In this document: positions 18,850 to 25,878 of the stretch, piece after piece
How positions within the stretch are numbered: the stretch's first letter is position 1
Layout of the letters: every line of letters starts with the position of its first letter
Assembly (NCBI GenBank): GCA_009841225.1
Contig: VXMF01000035.1
Location: forward strand, 94,932-158,931
Direction of reading: 5' to 3'
Length of the DNA stretch: 64,000 nt
Source of the DNA: Terriglobia bacterium
Lineage (GTDB): Bacteria > Acidobacteriota > Terriglobia > Bryobacterales > UBA6623
Translations under genes and position numbers: made by a program
The notes under the pieces: model-generated
Seen by the model: only the letters and a program-made list of their open reading frames with translations
Database searches by the model: none
Told to the model about the DNA's origin: nothing

Positions 18850-20451
18850 TTGGCGCAAGAGGAGTACGACGCGATCGTCGTCGGCAGCGGGCCCGGCGGA
18901 GGGATCGCTACCTATGCCCTGGCTGCGGCTGGCTTGAAGGTAGCTCTGGTCGAGGCGGGCCCTCGGCTGACTGCGGGCGTTGACTACCAGGGGCATCACT
19001 GGCCCTACGAGTACCGCGACCGGCGCGCTCCCAACTTCTGGAGCGACAATTTCTTGCGCGGGCATTTCACGCCCGTCGGAGACCGGCCCGGCCACGGCCA
19101 GATTCGCGCGCTCGGCGGTCGTTCGATCTGCTGGGCCGGACACTCGTTGCGCTTCGGGCCGAAGGACTTCGAGTCGTGGCCGATTTCCTACGGCGAGGTT
19201 GCTCCTTACTACAGCCGCGCCGAGTTGCTCATGGGCGTCTACGGAGACCGCGACGGTCTGTCCAACATGCCGGACGGCGAGTTCCTCAAGCCCGTGCCGA
19301 TGCGCTGCGGCGAGCAGCGCCTCCGTCTCGGAGTCGAGCGCCTGCGGGAGCGCGGCGCGAAGATGGCGTTCGTCGCCCAGCGCAAGGCGATGCTGACCGA
19401 GACGCCTACCAAGCCGGAATGGAAGCGTCGCCAGAAATGCCACTACTGCGGGCACTGCTCTGGCTGTGCAGTCGACGCCAAGTACACCTCCGTCAATACG
19501 CCGATCGCCCTGGCCGAGGAGACAGGCAACTTGACGATCTTCACGGAGGCGATGGCGACCAAGGTCAGGGTTTCAGGTGAGGGCGGGCAGGCGACGGGCA
19601 TCGAGTACAAGTCCGCCGATGGAACGGCTCACGAACTCGATGCCAAGGTCGTGGTGCTGTCGTGCAGCGCCGTCGAGACTGCCCGCCTGCTGCTGATCTC
19701 CGATCTCTGCAACTCCAGCGGGCAAGTCGGCAAGAACCTGACCAGTCACTTTGGCGTGACGGTGCGCGGATTCTTCCCGCAGATCCTTGGCCGCGACGCT
19801 TCGAATGACGACGGCACGAGCTACTATCACTCGCTCCTGACGGGGCTGTATTGGGACGAGCCCAGCCCGAAGTTTGAGGGCACGTACCAAGTGCAGTGTG
19901 GCGCGGGAGTCACTTCGCACCGCCGGGCGATCCGTACCGCACCGGGGTACGGGAGCGCTCTGAAGAAGAAGCTGCGCGAGTGGAACATCGGCCACGCCGG
20001 GATGAACATGCAGGGGACGACCCTGATCTCTTCGAACAAGTTCGTGGATCTGGACCCTGATCGGCGGGATGAGTTTGGCATGCCGCTGCCCCGCGTCCAT
20101 CTCCATTACGACGATTCCGACGTCGCGATGGCTCAGGACATGGTGGAACGGTGCGAGGAGATCATTCGTGCCGGGGAAGGCGAAGTCATCGAGACTCCTG
20201 GCACCGTCAGCGTGGACGATCTGGTGATTGACCTTAATCACTGGGTCGGCACGACCCGAATGGGCGACGACCCCAAGACCTCTGTCGTCCGCTCTGACGG
20301 TCGGTCGCACGACCTGCCGAACCTGTTCGTGGCGGACGCATCCGTGTTCCCGCAGTATCCCGAGAAGAATCCCACGCTGACGAACATCGCGCTTTCGTGG
20401 CGCACGGCCGACGGGATCGTCGAGGGCTTCAAGCGCAATGCATGGGGGTGA
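18850..20451 (+). CDS. GMC-family FAD oxidoreductase with CxxCxxCxxC motif
   Basis: A 533-aa FAD dehydrogenase related to gluconate 2-dehydrogenase alpha subunits. FAD motif VVGSGPGGG is at about residue 15 and LVEAGP follows. The C-terminal catalytic region has NHWVGTTRMGDD and KNPTLTNIALSW. Residues 197-206 form CHYCGHCSGC, probably an Fe-S ligand set. The start is the TTG at 18850, 6 nt after a good GGGAGGT ribosome site; GTG 18844 is too close to that site. The subunit-3 gene begins 7 bp after the stop, completing a two-gene operon. It probably acts in the periplasm, exported with its Tat-signal partner as known for this family. Confidence 0.93.
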   Translation: MAQEEYDAIVVGSGPGGGIATYALAAAGLKVALVEAGPRLTAGVDYQGHHWPYEYRDRRAPNFWSDNFLRGHFTPVGDRPGHGQIRALGGRSICWAGHSLRFGPKDFESWPISYGEVAPYYSRAELLMGVYGDRDGLSNMPDGEFLKPVPMRCGEQRLRLGVERLRERGAKMAFVAQRKAMLTETPTKPEWKRRQKCHYCGHCSGCAVDAKYTSVNTPIALAEETGNLTIFTEAMATKVRVSGEGGQATGIEYKSADGTAHELDAKVVVLSCSAVETARLLLISDLCNSSGQVGKNLTSHFGVTVRGFFPQILGRDASNDDGTSYYHSLLTGLYWDEPSPKFEGTYQVQCGAGVTSHRRAIRTAPGYGSALKKKLREWNIGHAGMNMQGTTLISSNKFVDLDPDRRDEFGMPLPRVHLHYDDSDVAMAQDMVERCEEIIRAGEGEVIETPGTVSVDDLVIDLNHWVGTTRMGDDPKTSVVRSDGRSHDLPNLFVADASVFPQYPEKNPTLTNIALSWRTADGIVEGFKRNAWG

Positions 20452-20458
20452 AGGCAAG

Positions 20459-20989
20459 ATGGAGCGCAGGACAATCCTCAAGCTAGTGGCAGCCGGTGTC
20501 TTGCCCGGAGCGGGTGGGCTGGTGCAACTGGGCTGCGGTTCCGGCGGCTACAAGCCGGAATTCTTTTCGGCCGCGCAGCTGGATCTTGTGGACGCGCTGA
20601 GCGAATTGATCTTGCCCGGCGACGACCATTCGCCGGGAGCGCACGCCGCCAGGGTTGCCAGATACATCGATGTCATGGTCGCCGATGGTTCGAGCGAATT
20701 GCAGGCAAGTTGGAAGTCCGGGCTCGAGGCGGTATCGGAGCAGGCCCGGGAGCGCTTCGGGCGCGATTTCTTGGACTGCGACGCCACTCAGCAGGATGCG
20801 ATCGTGGGCGAGATGGCCCGTAACGAAGACGAGCCCCAGACCCGCGCGGAGCGCTTCTTCGGCCGCTTAAAGCGAATGACAATCGACGGCTATTACACTT
20901 CCGAGATCGGTATTCACCAAGACCTCGGTTACCAAGGGAACACCGCCGTGGATGAGTTCCCCGGCTGCACTCACGAAGCACACGCGTAA
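20459..20989 (+). CDS. Gluconate 2-dehydrogenase subunit 3 family protein (Tat signal)
   Basis: A 176-aa small subunit. The N-terminus MERRTILKLVAAGVLPGAG is a twin-arginine signal and is followed by GCGSGG. The remainder is the helical subunit-3 domain: FFSAAQLDLVDALSELILPGDDHSPGA and a C-terminal RMTIDGYYTSEIGIHQDLGYQGN. In characterised enzymes this subunit accompanies the FAD subunit through Tat export and maturation. It starts 7 bp after the GMC gene stop; ATG 20459 is preferred over the in-frame 20438 because it places the RR motif at the N-terminus. No cytochrome c subunit is present nearby, so the electron acceptor is unresolved. Confidence 0.92.
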   Translation: MERRTILKLVAAGVLPGAGGLVQLGCGSGGYKPEFFSAAQLDLVDALSELILPGDDHSPGAHAARVARYIDVMVADGSSELQASWKSGLEAVSEQARERFGRDFLDCDATQQDAIVGEMARNEDEPQTRAERFFGRLKRMTIDGYYTSEIGIHQDLGYQGNTAVDEFPGCTHEAHA

Positions 20990-21213
20990 GGCGAGCGCCA
21001 GCTCGGCGGCCAAAGCCCCTCGCTGCGTTCCCTCACTACGTCGTCCGCATGCTTGACCAGACTGCCCCCAGGCGCTTGGCGTTCGTGCTGGCTCCAGCCA
21101 GCGGCCGGCCGATGCTATAGCTGGCGCAACCAGATGGGCGCCGGTCAGCTTGAGCCGAGCCGTCGGGAAGCGAGGTCACTAATCGTTGAGGGAGCGAGCG
21201 TAGCAGCTCGGCC

Positions 21214-23085
21214 TCACTGAATCGACGCCGGATCTTGGTCCTTCTCCGCCATGACTGTCTCGAACATCGAGGGCACCTGCTCGAAAGGCAGTGGGAGTTG
21301 GTCCTTCTCCGCCATGACTGCAGCAATTACAGGGGGAACCGGCTCGAAGGGCAGCGAGAACCAGAACGTTGACCCCGTGCCCGGCTCGCTCTCGACCCAG
21401 ACACGTCCGCCATGGGCCTGCACGAGGTGCTTGACGATCGCCAGGCCAAGCCCTGTGCCGCCCAACTCTCTCGATCGGGCCTTGTCTACGCGATAGAAGC
21501 GCTCGAACACTCTGGACACGTGCTCCTTCGGGATGCCGATGCCCGTATCCTTGACGTACATGTTCAGCGATCCTTGGCCGTTGCTCACTCCCAGGCTTAT
21601 GCTGCCGTCGGCTGGCGTGTACTTGGCAGCGTTGTCTAACAAGTTCGATAGGATCTGCTGGACCGCGCTGAGGTCGCAGCGGATCTTGAGGTCCTCAGGA
21701 ACTGAGGCTACCGTCAGCTGCAGCGACTTGCGGGCCAGCACCGGCCGAATGCCGTCGGCGGCGTGGCGCAAGATGTCGGCCACGGGCTGCTGCGCGAACT
21801 CGAATTCCCGTGCCTTGACTTCGATCTGCGACAGCGTCATCAGATCGGCTGTGAGCTGTGTCAGTCGCTGTGCGTTCTGCCAAAGGATCTTTATGAAGCG
21901 TTCGTTATTCTGCTTGTCGTGAATCGCGCCATCCATCAATGTCTCCGCGTATCCGGTGATCGAGGCCAGTGGCGTGCGCAGTTCATGCGACACGTTGATG
22001 ACGAAGTCGCGCCGCATCTGATCGACCCGTTCGAGCTCGGTGATGTCGTGGAAGACGGCCGCGACGGCCTGGGTCTTGCCCTTCCGGCTCGTGATCGGGG
22101 CGCATGTCACCCGCCATGAGCGGCGGGTAGGCGAGTCCACCGACAACTCGGTGGTGCATGACTTGCCGTGATCGATGGCATAGTTGAAGATTGCGGGGAC
22201 GTTCTTGTTCTTCCACCCGTTGAGCGAGGCCTGCTGCGACAGATCCTCGTCCGGGAACATCATCTCGATTGGAGGGTTGTGCAGCACGATGTGACACCTG
22301 CGGTCCGCGACTAGGATCCCCGCTCCGATCCCGTTGACTGCGGCCACGAAGCGCGAGCGTTCCTCCTGAAGCTGGTGGAAGTTCGTGCGCAGCTTCCCCG
22401 CCGTGGTGCGCAAGCTGGCTGCCAAGTCATTGAGTTCGCGCAAGTTGCCCCGCTCTGGAAACGACTCGTCAATCTCGAAATCGCCGTCCGCGATCGCATT
22501 GGACAGCGACACGATGCCCGAAATCTGGGACGAAATTCGGCGCGCCACCCACGCCGTGGCCAGCACCAGCGGGGCCACGATGAAGAGGATGACCAGTGCA
22601 ATACTGTTGCGGTTGGACTTGGCGAGCGCGTTGACTTCTTCCAGAGGCAATGCGAGGCGCACGGCGCCGCCGCCGTCCATCGGGACCGCGACGTACAGAA
22701 AGTCCATCCCGACCGTGCTGCTGAAGCGTCGGCTGACCGAGGTTTCGCCTGCCAGAGACTCGACGAATTCGGGTCTGGTGGCATGATTTTCCATCTGCAG
22801 CGGGTCAGCCTCTGAGTCCGCTAGGACAGTCCCCGACGCGTCGATAATCGTCACGCGCGCCTGGGCGCGCTGCGCCAGGTCGTGGGCCATGCTCTGGTAC
22901 TCGCTGAAGGGCAGGTCCCCGAGAGTGGTTTCCACCAGCCGCGCCTTCTCCGACAGGCTTGTCTCGAGGCCGCTCTCAAGATTGGCGATGGTGATTCGAG
23001 TGACTGACAGCAGCACGGCGAGAGCTGTGATCAGCAAGGGCAGGATCGTGACCAAGCCTAGCTTGAGGAAGATGCGGGCGGTCAT
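21214..23085 (-). CDS. PhoR-type sensor histidine kinase
   Basis: A 623-aa membrane sensor. TM1 is [18 protein letters not shown], followed by a periplasmic domain of about 150 residues and TM2 ([19 protein letters not shown]). Then come a HAMP segment, a PAS domain ([25 protein letters not shown]), HisKA with phospho-acceptor His in [18 protein letters not shown], and HATPase_c with N-box [18 protein letters not shown] and [13 protein letters not shown]. The start ATG overlaps the response-regulator stop (ATGA). The extreme C-terminus contains a 21-residue tandem duplication beyond the catalytic core. PhoR-like by domain order, but no phosphate transport genes are nearby, so the signal is unknown. 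Confidence 0.93.
   Translation of the reverse strand: MTARIFLKLGLVTILPLLITALAVLLSVTRITIANLESGLETSLSEKARLVETTLGDLPFSEYQSMAHDLAQRAQARVTIIDASGTVLADSEADPLQMENHATRPEFVESLAGETSVSRRFSSTVGMDFLYVAVPMDGGGAVRLALPLEEVNALAKSNRNSIALVILFIVAPLVLATAWVARRISSQISGIVSLSNAIADGDFEIDESFPERGNLRELNDLAASLRTTAGKLRTNFHQLQEERSRFVAAVNGIGAGILVADRRCHIVLHNPPIEMMFPDEDLSQQASLNGWKNKNVPAIFNYAIDHGKSCTTELSVDSPTRRSWRVTCAPITSRKGKTQAVAAVFHDITELERVDQMRRDFVINVSHELRTPLASITGYAETLMDGAIHDKQNNERFIKILWQNAQRLTQLTADLMTLSQIEVKAREFEFAQQPVADILRHAADGIRPVLARKSLQLTVASVPEDLKIRCDLSAVQQILSNLLDNAAKYTPADGSISLGVSNGQGSLNMYVKDTGIGIPKEHVSRVFERFYRVDKARSRELGGTGLGLAIVKHLVQAHGGRVWVESEPGTGSTFWFSLPFEPVPPVIAAVMAEKDQLPLPFEQVPSMFETVMAEKDQDPASIQ
21235..21360 (-). repeat. 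Two-unit 63-bp tandem repeat in the 3' end of the sensor kinase gene
   Basis: Units 21235-21297 and 21298-21360 encode [18 protein letters not shown] and [18 protein letters not shown]. Their first 23 nt are identical at 21235-21257 and 21298-21320. The repeat is in frame (63 bp = 21 codons) and follows the normal end of the ATPase domain (STFWFSLPF), so it is a recent extension of the kinase tail. Confidence 0.85.
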
Positions 23086-23774
23086 GAAGGGATGTCGAAG
23101 CGATATCCGAACCCTCGCACGGTCTGAATCCACTTCGGGTGCTTCGGGTTTTCCTCGATCTGTTCACGCAGGCGCCGCACGTGCACGTCGATGTTCCGGG
23201 GCGTGATGTGCGTGCGCCCGTCCCACACTCGCGCGATCAGCTGCTCCCGGGTGTATGCCTTGCCGGGATTGCCGGCAAGGAAGCCGAGCAGGGCGAACTC
23301 CGTGGCGGTGAGTTCCAGGGGCGTCCCGGCTAGGCTCGCCTGGCGCGCCGGATAGTCAATGTTCAGGCCTTGGGCCTTGATTGAGCGCTGTTGTGTCCTG
23401 TCGCCGCCTCGGCGCAAGTGCGCCTTGATCCGGGCCAGCAGCTCGCGCGGGCTGAATGGCTTCGTGATGTAGTCGTCGCCGCCGATCTCAAGGCCGAGCA
23501 CTCGGTCGGCTTCTTCGCTGCGGGCGGTGAGAAAGAGGACGGGAACATCTGCCGTGGCCGTGTGGATGCGCAGTTGGCGACAGAACTCGAAGCCGTCCCC
23601 GTCGGGCAGCATCACGTCGAGGAGGATTAGGTCCGGCTGGTTGTCCCGGACGATCTCGAGGGCTCCGTCTAGGCGGTGGAGGACCTTGACCGTGTACCCG
23701 TTGTTGGCAAGGTTGTACTCGAGAAGCGTGCAAAGATCTTGATCGTCTTCGATGACGATGATCGACTGTTGCAT
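23082..23774 (-). CDS. PhoB/OmpR-family response regulator
   Basis: A 230-aa two-domain regulator. The receiver has acidic pocket EDDQD, phospho-acceptor Asp53 in LLDVMLPDG, conserved Thr in FLTARSEE and Lys in ITKPFSPRELLARI. The C-terminal winged-helix DNA-binding domain includes LTATEFALLGFLAGNPGK, TREQLIARVWDG, and the recognition region RNIDVHVRRLREQIEENP ending in TVRGFGYRFD. The ATG at 23774 is used; the frame is open further upstream but the longer form has no family match. The stop overlaps the sensor-kinase start. A consensus -10 hexamer lies just upstream. Confidence 0.94.
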   Translation of the reverse strand: MQQSIIVIEDDQDLCTLLEYNLANNGYTVKVLHRLDGALEIVRDNQPDLILLDVMLPDGDGFEFCRQLRIHTATADVPVLFLTARSEEADRVLGLEIGGDDYITKPFSPRELLARIKAHLRRGGDRTQQRSIKAQGLNIDYPARQASLAGTPLELTATEFALLGFLAGNPGKAYTREQLIARVWDGRTHITPRNIDVHVRRLREQIEENPKHPKWIQTVRGFGYRFDIPS

Positions 23775-23789
23775 ACGGCTTTGTTTGCC

Positions 23790-23795
23790 ATTATA
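23790..23795 (-). promoter_or_regulatory. Candidate -10 element of the two-component operon
   Basis: A perfect TATAAT on the minus strand, about 15 bp upstream of the response-regulator ATG. No convincing -35 hexamer is found at 16-18 bp. If it is used, the leader is very short. Alternatively an activator such as the regulator itself could replace the -35 contact. Confidence 0.35.
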
Positions 23796-23899
23796 TGCAG
23801 CGGCGCGCAGCCGGGCTGCCTTGGGCGGTGCGGTTTCGGTCCCCCTTCCGCCGAGAGCTAACATACAAACAGGCATCGTCTTCAGGGGCGGATGCGGGC

Positions 23900-24640
23900 A
23901 TGATCATGAGGCTTGTTGGCAAGGGCGCGATTGTAACCGGTGGGGGGAGCGGCATAGGCGAGGCCGTGGCTCGCTGCTATGCCGAAGAGGGCGCGGAGGT
24001 CGTGACAGTCGGACGCACTCTGGCCAAGCTGGAGGCGGCGCGCAAGGCCGCCGGCGCAGCCGCCAGCCGACTGCACCCGTATGCGCTCGACGTGGCCGAC
24101 GCCGAGGCGGTGGACGCGATGGTCGCTTGGGCTCAGCAACGCCTGCCGCAAGTCGATATTCTCGTCAACAATGCCGGCACCAACGTGCCGCGGCGTGCCC
24201 TCGACGAGCTCAGCAGGGAGGACTTTGACACGGTCGTGAAGGTCAACGTCTCCGGCCCCTTCTACCTGCTCAGTGCGATCCTGCCCGGCATGCGGGAGCG
24301 TGGCGACGGCGTGGTGATCACGGTTTCATCGACCGCTGGTGTGCGCACCTCGGTCGTGGCCGGGGCCAGCTATAGCGTCAGCAAGCACGGAGCGCGTTCC
24401 CTCAGCCTGGCCACCCATCTAGAGGACGGGCCGCGCGGGATCCGATCCTGCGTGATTTGCCCCGGCGAGGTCAACACACCGATCCTTGACCGGCGGCCCG
24501 TGGTTCCCTCGGACGAGAAGCGCGCTGTGATGCTTCAGCCGGAAGATGTGGCCCAGGCCGCGCTGCTGGTCGCGACACTGCACCCGCGCGCCTGCATTCC
24601 CGAATTGATCATCACTCCGGCGAACCAAGCGTACGCCTAG
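23900..24640 (+). CDS. Short-chain dehydrogenase/reductase (SDR)
   Basis: A 246-aa classical SDR using NAD(P). The cofactor motif is TGGGSGIG near residue 12, NNAG near 88, and the catalytic Ser/Tyr/Lys set is ITVSSTAG, then YSVSKHG near 155. The end of the Rossmann core (PGEVNTPIL) is also typical. ATG 23900 and ATG 23906 are both possible starts. It is divergent from the two-component operon. The substrate cannot be predicted. Confidence 0.93.
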   Translation: MIMRLVGKGAIVTGGGSGIGEAVARCYAEEGAEVVTVGRTLAKLEAARKAAGAAASRLHPYALDVADAEAVDAMVAWAQQRLPQVDILVNNAGTNVPRRALDELSREDFDTVVKVNVSGPFYLLSAILPGMRERGDGVVITVSSTAGVRTSVVAGASYSVSKHGARSLSLATHLEDGPRGIRSCVICPGEVNTPILDRRPVVPSDEKRAVMLQPEDVAQAALLVATLHPRACIPELIITPANQAYA

Positions 24641-24683
24641 TCCGAGCCACGGAGCGCATGCTTTGCCGGAGGGGGTGCAGGCC

Positions 24684-24950
24684 CTAGATGGCCTGCATGT
24701 CCTTGCCCGGCTTGAAGCGAACCGTCTTGCCGGGCGGGATGCGGACTTCCTCGCCGGTCTTGGGATTGCGCCCGATCCCGGTCTTGCGCGGCCGAATTTC
24801 GAACACACCGAAGCCGCGCAATTCGATGCGCTCACCGCGCGCTATCGAATCCCGCATGGTGTCGAGGATCGTCTGGACGGCGATCCGCGCCAGGCTCTTG
24901 CTCAGGCCCGTGCGATCGATCACGCATTCAACGAGGTCCGACTTGATCAT
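24684..24950 (-). CDS. HU/IHF-family nucleoid DNA-binding protein
   Basis: An 88-aa small DNA-bending protein. The N-terminal helices (MIKSDLVECVIDRTGLSKSLA) are followed by the arm region GERIELRGFGVFEIRPRKTGIGRNPKTGE, which contains the family signature with the Arg-Asn-Pro tip. The C-terminus GKTVRFKPGKDM completes a full-length protein. The Lys-Ser-Asp-Leu-Val start and RNPKTGE tip are closest to IHF-beta/HU types; by eye they cannot be assigned to one. A well-formed sigma70-type promoter precedes it. Confidence 0.95.
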   Translation of the reverse strand: MIKSDLVECVIDRTGLSKSLARIAVQTILDTMRDSIARGERIELRGFGVFEIRPRKTGIGRNPKTGEEVRIPPGKTVRFKPGKDMQAI

Positions 24951-24985
24951 GGGTTGGTGTGGGCGTCCGCGAATCGGGAATCTCT

Positions 24986-25014
24986 ATCCTAAGAAAGCGA
25001 ATGGGCCTTGTCAA
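24986..25014 (-). promoter_or_regulatory. Sigma70-type promoter of the HU/IHF gene
   Basis: On the minus strand a perfect TTGACA (25009-25014) is followed by exactly 17 bp and TAGGAT (24986-24991; four of six match TATAAT). It lies about 36 bp upstream of the ATG and points into the HU/IHF gene. It is one of the clearest housekeeping promoters visible in the window. Confidence 0.7.
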
Positions 25015-25259
25015 CCCTCTGGTGTCTCAGGCCGCAGGGCGCCAAGATGCCGCGCAATCTCGACGCATGCGGCGAAGAATCCATGCTACGATAGGCCTGC
25101 ATGCAGTGATCGAGTGGCTCGCGCGGTCTTCGGGCGCGCCGCTCCTAGGGGCACCACTGACAAGTCAGGCGAACGTAGGAGATCGGGTGCTGCGAGGCAC
25201 GCCGGTCTCTTTTTATTTTCCGCGTCGGCCCACAGCCGCTGCAGCAAAGGGGGACAGTC

Positions 25260-25877
25260 ATTTTCCGACGACGCTACCGCCCTATTCGTAGGGTCAGACG
25301 ACAGAATGTCAACGAGACGATCCGCGCGCGCGAGGTGCGGGTTGTCTTTCCAGATGGCCAGACGGCGGTCATGCCTACTAGCGAGGGCATTCGCCGTGCC
25401 AAGGACCTGGGGCTGGACCTAGTCTTGGTCTCACCTACCGCACAGCCTCCCGTCGCAAAGGTCATCGACTACGGCGAGTACTCCTACCTCGAGAAAAAGA
25501 AGCGCAACGACGCCAAGAAGAAGCAGCATCGCATCGAGGTCAAGGAAGTCAAGTTCCGCCCCAACACCGACCAGCACGACTACGACTTCAAGAAGAACCA
25601 CGCAGTGCGCTTCTTGAAGGACGGCAACAAAGTCAAGGCCACGGTGTTCTTCCGCGGCAGGGAGATCACGCACGCCGACATCGGCGAGCGATTGCTCCGC
25701 GTTCTGGCGGGCGACGTGGAAGAGTTCGGCACTCCGGAAACGCAGCCGCGCATTGAGGGCCGGACGATGAGCATGATGATCGGACCGCTGAAGGCCGGAA
25801 AACAGAGCGGCAAGAAGCCGCCCCAACCGCCGCCCACCGTGCCCGAGGGCGGGGCGCCAAGCCAGGCGCAGCCCTAG
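25260..25877 (+). CDS. infC: Translation initiation factor IF-3
   Basis: A 205-aa IF-3 that binds the 30S subunit and checks start-codon fidelity. N-domain: NVNETIRAREVRVVFPDG through GLDLVLVSPTAQPPVAKVIDYGEY. Linker KKKRNDAKKKQHRIEVKEVKFRP. C-domain: DGNKVKATVFFRGREI and IEGRTMSMMIGP. A GTG at 25335 would delete the conserved N-VNE-IRAREVR element. The likely start is ATT at 25260, placed 6 nt after AAGGGGG, as in the AUU-initiated, autoregulated infC genes of many bacteria. rpmI and rplT, usually downstream, are absent; the next gene is convergent. Confidence 0.93.
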   Translation: MFRRRYRPIRRVRRQNVNETIRAREVRVVFPDGQTAVMPTSEGIRRAKDLGLDLVLVSPTAQPPVAKVIDYGEYSYLEKKKRNDAKKKQHRIEVKEVKFRPNTDQHDYDFKKNHAVRFLKDGNKVKATVFFRGREITHADIGERLLRVLAGDVEEFGTPETQPRIEGRTMSMMIGPLKAGKQSGKKPPQPPPTVPEGGAPSQAQP

Positions 25878-25878
25878 A

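Noticed and set aside
20990..21213. Imperfect inverted repeat flanking the 20.99-21.21 kb spacer
   Set aside because: CTCGCTGCGTTCCCTCA near 21018 and TGAGGGAGCGAGCG near 21186 pair with mismatches over a long loop; no mobile gene lies between them.
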